Assembly: GCA_030042765.1 (NCBI GenBank)
Contig: JASHZA010000371.1
Span: 1 to 6,144 of the forward strand
Reading direction: 5' to 3'
Origin: Candidatus Binataceae bacterium
GTDB taxonomy: Bacteria; Desulfobacterota; Binatia; Binatales; Binataceae
DNA length: 6,144 bases
Shown: positions 1 to 5,200 of the stretch, one piece after another
Layout of the letters: every line of letters begins with the position of its first letter
Position numbering within the stretch: the stretch's first letter is position 1
Program-made: the position numbers and the translations under genes
Notes under the pieces: model-generated
Told to the model about the DNA's origin: nothing
Database searches by the model: none
The model's input: the letters and a program-made list of their open reading frames with translations, nothing else

Positions 1-585
1 CCCTTCGCCCGTGCGGTCGCGATGCAACAGCGCGCACGCGATCGCCGCCAGGGCATGCACTCCGCTCGAGACGTCTCCAATTGCCAGCATCGGCGGATAA
101 TGCGGGCCACCCTCCTCTCCGCTGAGCGACGTCACTCCCGCATACGCTTGCCCGATAAAGTCGTAACCCGGGTCGTTTGCGAGCGGTCCCTCCTGCCCGA
201 AGGTCGACACTGAGCACATGATGATCTTCGGATGGAGCTTGCGCACGCTCTCATAATCCAAACCCATCCGCGCGATCACGCCGGGCGCAAAGTTCTCGAC
301 CACGATATCCACTTTCGGGATCAGTTCGGTCAGGATCGCCCTGCCTGCAGGATTCCTCGCGTCGACGCACAGGCTCATCTTGCCCCGATTCTGCTGGACG
401 AAGTACCCGCTCCGGCCGTCCTTCATATACGGCATCCCACGCGACCGGTCGCCGCCCGGCGCAAGCTCCACCTTGATCACCTCGGCGCCCATTTCCGCCA
501 TCAACTTGGTGACCGTGGGCCCGGCGACGAACTGGGTGAAGTCCAGCGCCTTGAATCCATCCAGCACATGCCTGCGTCCCGACAT
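1..585 (-). CDS. CaiB/BaiF family (class III) CoA-transferase, N-terminal half, cut by window edge
   Basis: Family III CoA-transferases move CoA between carboxylic acids in the cytoplasm through enzyme-bound anhydride and thioester intermediates on an aspartate. The 195 visible residues begin MSGRRHVLDGFKALDFTQFV and contain the family's early landmarks: AGP at 21-23, GAEVIKVE at 33-40, GGDRSR at 44-49, a QNRGK segment near 65-69, and VVENFAPG at 95-102. GYDFIGQAYAG at 140-150 is followed by GDVSSG at 170-175, where Asp171 lines up with the catalytic aspartate (about 169 in CaiB and formyl-CoA transferase). Family members are usually near 390-400 residues, so roughly half lies beyond position 1. 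The start at 585 is fixed by an AGGAGGA ribosome binding site six bases upstream. It lies 194 bp downstream of the permease gene on the same strand, so co-transcription is possible but unproven. The substrate cannot be told from this half. Confidence 0.93.
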   Translation of the reverse strand, partial: MSGRRHVLDGFKALDFTQFVAGPTVTKLMAEMGAEVIKVELAPGGDRSRGMPYMKDGRSGYFVQQNRGKMSLCVDARNPAGRAILTELIPKVDIVVENFAPGVIARMGLDYESVRKLHPKIIMCSVSTFGQEGPLANDPGYDFIGQAYAGVTSLSGEEGGPHYPPMLAIGDVSSGVHALAAIACALLHRDRTGEG

Positions 586-591
586 CAGTTT

Positions 592-598
592 TCCTCCT
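592..598 (-). promoter_or_regulatory. Ribosome binding site of the CoA-transferase gene
   Basis: On the minus strand this reads AGGAGGA, a near-perfect match to the anti-Shine-Dalgarno sequence, with a six-base spacer before the ATG at 585. It is the strongest ribosome binding site in the window and decides the start of the CoA-transferase. Confidence 0.85.
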
Positions 599-779
599 GG
601 ACAGCGCACGGTAGCGTTCCGCCAGCACCGCCATTCGATTCGTGCTCTAGCAAGGCCTGACTCCGCCCTGCAACCGAGCCACGCTGCTATGGCGCGACGG
701 CCTCACCGCCAGCGGATTCCGCGTTACGAGCGCCTCCGCTTCACCACGGGCCGCCGCGGCCTACATCGAGACGAACCCC

Positions 780-2852
780 CTACCCGCGCATCGCTGCTGC
801 CGGCGGAGCCGTCGAGACCGTTCTGGCCGGAGCCATCCGCGAACGTGCCGGCGCCACTCGCACCGGCAGAATCACCAGGCTGAACCCGTTCACCTGGAGC
901 CAGTTCTGCATTTCGAGCGCCGTATGATTGTGGAGGAAGCGGCTCAGGAAACCTTCGAGTTCGTCCGTGAAAACAAGTTTGCCCGCGAAAAACACCGCGT
1001 GCGGAAATTCCCGCGCTACCTCGAGGCACAAATGGCGCAACTCGGCAACCACATCGGGGCCGATACTCGTGCGCAATTCCGGATGGAACCCAAGGTCCGA
1101 AGCGAACCGGCAATATTCCAGCAGGTCGTCCGTTACTTCCTGTTCGAGCTTTTGAACCACCTCGGGACCCTTGAGCAGGTTGGAATCTATCTCCGCCACA
1201 CTCACGAAAACGATGTTATGGAACTGGCCGTCGAACAGCCGCGGAATCGTCGTCAGCGTCGCCAGCCCCAGCCCGTTGAACCCATTGACCAATAGGACCG
1301 CCGTCGGTGCTTCAGGATCGCGCTTGGCCGGCTCTTTTTCCGCCGCCGCAAAGATTTCCGGCAGAACGTCGGCCTCGAGCTGTTGAATCGCTCCATGGAC
1401 ATAATCGTAGTGCCGGTGAACCATTAAGCAGATCAGGATCAGCCCTCCCGTCATAACGACCGTCACCCATCCGCCTTCGTAGAACTTGAGCGTAACCGTC
1501 ACCACCAGAATCAACGCGGTGAAACTGCATCCGACGCCGTTGATCAGCAGCTTTCGCTTCCAACGCCGCTCCTCGTGCCGCGCCTTCCACCAATGCACCG
1601 TCATTCCAAGTTGCGACAGCGTGAACGTGATAAAGACGTTAATCGCATACAACACGACCAACAGGTCAACGCTCGCGTGGGTTCCGAACAGGATCACACC
1701 CGCCGCCAGACCCATCGCCAGCACCCCGTCCTGCGTGACCAGCCGTCCGCTCAGGTTCGAGAAACGCCGCGGCAGCCAGCGATCCATCGCCATCGTCGCC
1801 AGCACTCGCGGACCATCGACGAAGCCGGTCTGCGCTGCGACGAAAAGCAGCGCGCCCTCCGTCATCAGCGTGAACGTGACTATCGGCATCCCGAGGTTCA
1901 GTCCCGCCAGCGACCAGCTTCCCGCCATCTTCTCGAACAGCACGGCGTTGAGCGTCTTGCCCGCCATCGGTTCGACGTTAAACAGCATATAGGCGAACAG
2001 GATCCCGCCCGCCACGAACGCCAGAGACACCGCCATATAGATCATTGTGCGCTTGCCGGTCGCCGTGCGCGGTTCGCGCAGGATCGGCAGGCCGTTGCTC
2101 ACCGCTTCGATCCCGGTGTACGTCCCGCCGCCCAGGCTGTAGGCCCGCAAAAAGATGATCGCCAGCGCCGCCACGCCCAGCTCGTTGATACCGTGATGGG
2201 CATCCCGCACGGCGCCGCTCACCGCCGCCGGCAGTTGTGGCGCCCGCTCAATCAGCGCGTACGTGATCAACCACACGTGCGTCACCACGAATGCCACGAA
2301 AATCGGCAGCAGCGTCAGCACCGATTCCTTGACCCCGCGCAGGTTCATCCCCACCAGCAGGACCACCACCACGATGCACACCCAGAACTTCAGATACAGC
2401 AGCGAAATCGGCAGGAAGCTGAATATGGCGTCGGCGCCGCTCGCGATTGATATCGAGATCGTCAGCACGTAGTCGACCACCAACGCGCTGCCCGAAACCA
2501 CGCCCGGCATCCGGCCGAGCAGCTTGGTCGCCACCAGGTAGCCCCCGCCACCCGCAGGAAACTCGTCTATCGTTTGTGAATACGAAGCCGAGATTATGAA
2601 TACCGTCAACGCCATCAGCAGCGCGAGAAACACCGCAAGGTACTGATGGCGTCCCAGCGCCAGGAACGCCTCTTCAGGCCCGTAACATGAGGAACTGAGC
2701 CCGTCCGACCCCAGACCTACCCAAGCCAGGAACGCGATCAGCGACAGACGATGAAAAATGTGCGGATCTTTGACGTCGCGAGTCGGACCAATCAGAATTT
2801 GGGTCAGCGTTCGTCTATTTTCGCTTGAAGCTGCTTCGCCCTCGGATGCCAT
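780..2852 (-). CDS. APC-superfamily permease, KimA-like (possible K+/H+ importer), with cytosolic C-terminal domain
   Basis: This 690-residue inner-membrane transporter has about 12 hydrophobic segments between residues 35 and 478, then a soluble region of about 200 residues. GSDGLSSSCYG at 48-58 and TYTGIEAVSNG at 244-254 are typical of the APC branch containing KimA (YdaO), the Bacillus potassium importer. From memory of that structure, the potassium-site residues Asp36/Tyr43, Thr121/Ser125 and Thr230/Glu233 have counterparts with identical spacing here: Asp50/Tyr57, Thr131/Ser135 and Thr246/Glu249. Tyr402 may match KimA Tyr377. Residues about 516-666 resemble the USP-like cytosolic domain of KimA, though at 690 residues this protein is longer than KimA's roughly 600. 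The last 24 residues are Ala/Pro/Arg-rich and low in complexity. No good ribosome binding site precedes the ATG at 2852, so the start is less certain. It follows folD after 92 bp. An amino-acid substrate cannot be excluded. Confidence 0.88.
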   Translation of the reverse strand: MASEGEAASSENRRTLTQILIGPTRDVKDPHIFHRLSLIAFLAWVGLGSDGLSSSCYGPEEAFLALGRHQYLAVFLALLMALTVFIISASYSQTIDEFPAGGGGYLVATKLLGRMPGVVSGSALVVDYVLTISISIASGADAIFSFLPISLLYLKFWVCIVVVVLLVGMNLRGVKESVLTLLPIFVAFVVTHVWLITYALIERAPQLPAAVSGAVRDAHHGINELGVAALAIIFLRAYSLGGGTYTGIEAVSNGLPILREPRTATGKRTMIYMAVSLAFVAGGILFAYMLFNVEPMAGKTLNAVLFEKMAGSWSLAGLNLGMPIVTFTLMTEGALLFVAAQTGFVDGPRVLATMAMDRWLPRRFSNLSGRLVTQDGVLAMGLAAGVILFGTHASVDLLVVLYAINVFITFTLSQLGMTVHWWKARHEERRWKRKLLINGVGCSFTALILVVTVTLKFYEGGWVTVVMTGGLILICLMVHRHYDYVHGAIQQLEADVLPEIFAAAEKEPAKRDPEAPTAVLLVNGFNGLGLATLTTIPRLFDGQFHNIVFVSVAEIDSNLLKGPEVVQKLEQEVTDDLLEYCRFASDLGFHPELRTSIGPDVVAELRHLCLEVAREFPHAVFFAGKLVFTDELEGFLSRFLHNHTALEMQNWLQVNGFSLVILPVRVAPARSRMAPARTVSTAPPAAAMRG

Positions 2853-2944
2853 AGCGGAGTTTAATCAATCCCCCTCAATCGAAGTCACGAATTCTCGGGG
2901 GCGGCTCGGACCCCGCAGCCTCTGCCGCTCCCTCCAGCCAAATT

Positions 2945-3850
2945 TCACACGGAATACACCGCGCGTTCCAGCCCAAGGCCGTAGCGCGCAGCATCGATTA
3001 GATTCTGCATCAGCGCAAGCACCGTCGTCGGACCCGTGCCGCCGGGGTTCGGCGTCACCCATCCCGCCACCCGCGCTACCGCGTCGAAATCCACGTCGCC
3101 CGCGAACCGGCCCGGCGCGATCCGCCGAAAACCCACATCGATCACGCACGCGCCCGGTTTGACCATCTCCGCCACGATTAGAAACGGGCGGTCGCCCGGA
3201 TCAGCCCCAGCGCATGACACCACGATATCGGCCTCGCGGCAAATCGCCGCGAGATTACGGGTATGGCGATGGCACCACGTCACGGTCGCGTTGCGCATCC
3301 GGCCCCCGAGCAGGATCGCGATCGGCTTGCCCGCGATATCGCTGCGGCCGATGACCGCTGCGCGCGCCCCGTCCACCGGGACCTTGTAGTAGTCCAGCAA
3401 TGTAAGCACCCCGCGAGGTGTGCACGGAATGAACCGTCCCCACTGACCGCGGTAGAGCGACGTCACATTCGCCGCCCCCACCGCATCCACATCCTTCTCC
3501 GGCGCGATCGCGTCGAACAGCCGATAAGTATCGATCCCGGCCGGCACCGGCAGTTGCAGCAGGATCCCGGTGATCGTCGCGTCCGCGTTAAGCCGCGCGA
3601 TCACGTCGAGCAGGCGTTCCGTGCTCGCCTCCTCGGCCGTCATTGTGATCAATTCGTTTCGGAAACCCAGCTCTTCCGCAAGGCGCCGCTTGTTGCGGAC
3701 GTATTGCCGCGATGCCGGGTCGCCGCCCACCAGGATCGCGGCCAGCGCCGGCACGCAATTGTACCGCGTGGCCAATTCTCCGGCGTGCCGGCGCAATTCA
3801 GGCAGCAGGGATGCGCTCACCCGTCGGCCGTCCATGATTACCGCTGCCAT
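2945..3850 (-). CDS. folD: Bifunctional methylenetetrahydrofolate dehydrogenase / methenyltetrahydrofolate cyclohydrolase
   Basis: FolD oxidises 5,10-methylene-THF to 5,10-methenyl-THF with NAD(P)+ and hydrolyses it to 10-formyl-THF, feeding purine and formyl-Met-tRNA synthesis in the cytosol. The 301-residue length is slightly above the usual 280-300. Tyr50 and Lys54 (YVRNK) form the catalytic pair. GILLQLPVP at 95-103 carries the conserved Gln99, and KDVD at 119-122 retains Asp122. The nucleotide-binding region has GRSDIAGKP at 168-176, and the C-terminal signature is PNPGGTGPTT at 267-276. The stretch after KDVD is unusual: AVGAAN replaces the common GFHPxN. The N-terminus MAAVIMDGR aligns with E. 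coli MAAKIIDGK, which supports the ATG at 3850 over the internal ATG at 3835; no clear Shine-Dalgarno is visible for either. The first 13 codons lie inside repeat R1. The permease follows 92 bp downstream, so the two may be co-transcribed. Confidence 0.95.
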   Translation of the reverse strand: MAAVIMDGRRVSASLLPELRRHAGELATRYNCVPALAAILVGGDPASRQYVRNKRRLAEELGFRNELITMTAEEASTERLLDVIARLNADATITGILLQLPVPAGIDTYRLFDAIAPEKDVDAVGAANVTSLYRGQWGRFIPCTPRGVLTLLDYYKVPVDGARAAVIGRSDIAGKPIAILLGGRMRNATVTWCHRHTRNLAAICREADIVVSCAGADPGDRPFLIVAEMVKPGACVIDVGFRRIAPGRFAGDVDFDAVARVAGWVTPNPGGTGPTTVLALMQNLIDAARYGLGLERAVYSV

Positions 3851-3973
3851 GGCCGTCTAAGTTGTTAGCACGATTTCCTGGGGCTCGTTGGAAAGTTACG
3901 GTCGGAGTGCCGGGCCGGCGTGCGTAGCCGTTCCGAAGCTGGAATGAAGTTAGACGGGGGCATCAAATCGGTC
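3813..3973. repeat. Direct repeat copy R1 (folD-side copy of a duplicated folD/gcvT intergenic region)
   Basis: This 161-bp segment aligns end to end with 5040-5200 in the same orientation, at about 75% identity by hand (roughly 122 of 162 columns), with one single-base gap in each copy. Well-conserved blocks are gcgctcaccc at the left end, tttcctgggg in the middle and aaatcggtc at the right end. R1 holds the genuine folD start (CAT at 3848-3850 on the plus strand). Its right end corresponds to the beginning of gcvT, but the start codon position (3962-3964) reads ATC. After 3973 similarity to gcvT stops. Confidence 0.85.
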
Positions 3974-4201
3974 AAGGTGGAACCCCCTGCCACTGCCCCT
4001 CGTCAAACTGTTGCATTACTTGATGAGGCGTCGCTCGAGGGCCGTCCCGGCTGCTCGCGTGTCAACTGCCGCATGCCAACCCGCCCGGGTGGTCCGTTTT
4101 CGCTAGTCTCGCCCGAGGGGTTGTCTCTTTTGCCGTCGCGCCCCTTCCGTCATTTGGGAACTCGCGCCGCTGATGCCCTCTGACGCTTGCGATATGCCGA
4201 T
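3974..4201. other. Intergenic stretch between repeat R1 and the Fur box, no gene seen
   Basis: With R1 and the bfd leader this belongs to the roughly 400-bp gap between the divergent starts of folD and bfd. An open frame on the plus strand running through it to 4183 has no recognisable protein features, no good ribosome binding site and starts inside the repeat, so it is not called. An imperfect inverted repeat (cctcgtcaa at 3998-4006, ttgatgagg at 4020-4028) is the only internal structure noticed. The bfd promoter probably lies near the right end, but no convincing -35/-10 pair with normal spacing could be fixed. Confidence 0.5.
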
Positions 4202-4220
4202 GATAATGATACTGATTATC
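4202..4220 (+). promoter_or_regulatory. Fur box upstream of bfd-bfr
   Basis: The 19 bases GATAATGATACTGATTATC match the classical Fur consensus GATAATGATAATCATTATC at 17 of 19 positions, including both outer arms. The site ends 28 bp before the bfd ATG, within the expected promoter or transcription start region, so iron-loaded Fur would be expected to repress bfd and probably bfr. The match is read directly from the sequence; the regulation is inferred from known Fur behaviour. Confidence 0.88.
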
Positions 4221-4248
4221 AAAATTGGCAAGGCCGAGGTTCCCGCAC

Positions 4249-4485
4249 ATGTACGTATGTGTCTGCAATGCTCTCACCGACCGCAAAATTCGTTCTCTGT
4301 CCGAATGCAGCCGCGGAACGGTAGCGGACGCTTATCGCGCGCTCGGCATCAAGGTCCAATGTGGCAAGTGCGTCCCGATCGTCAGGAGCATCCTCGATGG
4401 ACCTCAACCAGAAACCCCCAAAACAGCATCGATTCCCGCCTTCGCGATGCCCAGCCAACTTGGCGTTGGTTTAGTGGACGCATAG
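4249..4485 (+). CDS. bfd: Bacterioferritin-associated ferredoxin (BFD-type [2Fe-2S] protein)
   Basis: Bfd is a small [2Fe-2S] protein that docks on bacterioferritin and passes electrons to the ferric core, releasing Fe2+ to the cytosol. The 78-residue protein begins MYVCVCNALTDRKIRSL, very close to E. coli MYVCLCNG. Its four cluster cysteines, Cys4 and Cys6 (CxC) and Cys38 and Cys41 (CGKC), fall at exactly the E. coli positions. The ATG at 4249 is chosen because it restores this N-terminus and has GAGG nine bases upstream; an in-frame TTG at 4225 would add eight residues not seen in the family. The domain ends near residue 50; a Pro/Ala-rich tail of about 28 residues makes it longer than the 64-residue E. 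coli protein. A Fur box lies just upstream and bfr follows after 42 bp, so the two form a likely operon. Confidence 0.95.
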   Translation: MYVCVCNALTDRKIRSLSECSRGTVADAYRALGIKVQCGKCVPIVRSILDGPQPETPKTASIPAFAMPSQLGVGLVDA

Positions 4486-4527
4486 CCGCTATGTAAGATA
4501 AGCGATCTTGATCGCCGGGGGTGGCTC

Positions 4528-5004
4528 ATGCAGGGAGATCCGAAGGTCATTCAGCTTCTTAACGCCATCTTGCGCAACGAATTAACCGCAATCAATCAAT
4601 ATTTCCTTCATTCCCGGCAGTTGAACCATTGGGGCGTCACCAAACTCGGCGAATACGAGTACCAGGAATCGGTTGCCGAGATGAAGCACGCCGATCAAAT
4701 CATCGAACGGGTGCTCTTCCTGAACGGACTGCCCAACCTGCAAGACCTGGACAAGCTGCTGATCGGAGAAAACGTCAAAGAGATACTCGACTGCGACCTT
4801 AAGGCGGAGACGAAAGCGCTCGTCGATCTCCGCGAGGCGATCGCATATACCGAGACGGTGCGGGATTATGCGAGCCGAGACTTGCTGCAGGACATCCTCA
4901 AGCATGAAGAAGAGCACGTCGATTTTATCGAAATTCAGTCCGAGTTGATCGACCGCGTAGGGATCGAGAATTACATCCAGCTACAGTCGCGCAGCGCCAG
5001 TTAA
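4528..5004 (+). CDS. bfr: Bacterioferritin (haem-containing ferritin, iron storage)
   Basis: Bacterioferritin assembles into a 24-subunit cytosolic cage that oxidises Fe2+ at a di-iron ferroxidase centre and stores it as a ferric mineral. The 158-residue length is standard. All ferroxidase ligands occupy canonical positions: Glu18, Glu51, His54, Glu94, Glu127 and His130. Tyr25 and the haem-ligating Met52 (EMKH at 51-54) are also present, so this is a true haem-binding, catalytically competent subunit and not a Dps protein or a plain ferritin. A GGGGGTGG stretch shortly before the ATG at 4528 may act as a poor ribosome binding site. It follows bfd by 42 bp with no terminator between them. Six full sequence lines of the gene count to about 52% GC (187 of 360), lower than sampled lines of folD and gcvT (58-77%), which may indicate a different origin or simply its Lys/Ile/Asn/Glu-rich composition. 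Confidence 0.97.
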   Translation: MQGDPKVIQLLNAILRNELTAINQYFLHSRQLNHWGVTKLGEYEYQESVAEMKHADQIIERVLFLNGLPNLQDLDKLLIGENVKEILDCDLKAETKALVDLREAIAYTETVRDYASRDLLQDILKHEEEHVDFIEIQSELIDRVGIENYIQLQSRSAS

Positions 5005-5028
5005 GCCGGCAGCACTGCGGTACTGGCT
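5004..5028 (+). terminator. Weak hairpin at the bfr stop codon, possible terminator
   Basis: The bases beginning at the last base of the bfr stop codon can fold with agccgg pairing to ctggct (six pairs, one of them G-U) around a partly paired loop. No run of T follows, so intrinsic termination here is doubtful; it is listed because it is the only candidate between bfr and gcvT. Confidence 0.2.
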
Positions 5029-5039
5029 AACGACCGGCC

Positions 5040-5200
5040 GCGCTCACCCCCGGCAGTCCGTCGTTACCGCCGCCACCGCCGTCTGAGTTTTTAACACCAT
5101 TTTCCTGGGGTTCGTGGAGAAATTGCGGCCGGAGCGTCCGGCCGGCATTCGTGGTCTTTCTGACACTCTGATAAAGTCGGACGGGCGCATGAAATCGGTC
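5040..5200. repeat. Direct repeat copy R2 (gcvT-side copy of a duplicated folD/gcvT intergenic region)
   Basis: This is the partner of the segment at 3813-3973, in the same orientation. Its right end contains the working gcvT start (ATG 5189-5191) and first codons. Its left end matches the beginning of folD on the minus strand, but the folD ATG position (5074-5076) has become GTG and a one-base deletion breaks the frame about nine codons in. It is therefore a dead relic of the folD start. Similarity fades left of 5040 and right of 5200. The copy occupies nearly all of the bfr-gcvT intergenic space and presumably carries the gcvT promoter. Confidence 0.85.
5126..5144 (+). other. Perfect 8-bp inverted repeat in the gcvT leader
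   Basis: The sequence cggccgga, a three-base gcg loop, then tccggccg forms a perfect GC-rich stem 44 bp before the gcvT start. It could be an operator or an RNA hairpin; no T-run follows, so it is not a standard terminator. The matching place in the other repeat copy (3899-3917) keeps only an interrupted version with two mismatches and one G-T pair. Confidence 0.35.

Noticed and set aside
749..761. Short GC hairpin (ggccg, ccg loop, cggcc) after the permease stop as a terminator
   Set aside because: The stem is only five pairs and no T-run follows on the minus strand; such palindromes are expected by chance at this GC content.
1575..2450. 291-codon open frame on the plus strand inside the permease gene
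   Set aside because: The product is extremely Arg/His/Gln-rich with no domain, typical of an antisense shadow; the minus-strand permease explains the region.
2905..2925. cgggg/ccccg inverted repeat between folD and the permease as a terminator
   Set aside because: The stem is five pairs with a ten-base loop and no T-tract, so it is insufficient evidence to break the folD-permease operon.
3920..4183. Possible small plus-strand gene between folD and bfd
   Set aside because: Its beginning lies inside repeat R1 and includes the dead gcvT start codons. There is no good ribosome binding site and no recognisable protein feature.
4225..4248. TTG start extending Bfd by eight residues
   Set aside because: The ATG at 4249 restores the conserved MYVCxC N-terminus and has a GAGG ribosome binding site at proper distance.
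5005..5188. Glycine riboswitch before gcvT
   Set aside because: Glycine riboswitches often precede gcvT, but no recognisable conserved core was found and the space is taken up by repeat R2, which is shared with the folD side.
3813..5200. Flanking repeats as ends of an insertion sequence or composite transposon
   Set aside because: The repeats are direct, encode no transposase, lack terminal inverted repeats, and overlap the starts of the two flanking host genes.
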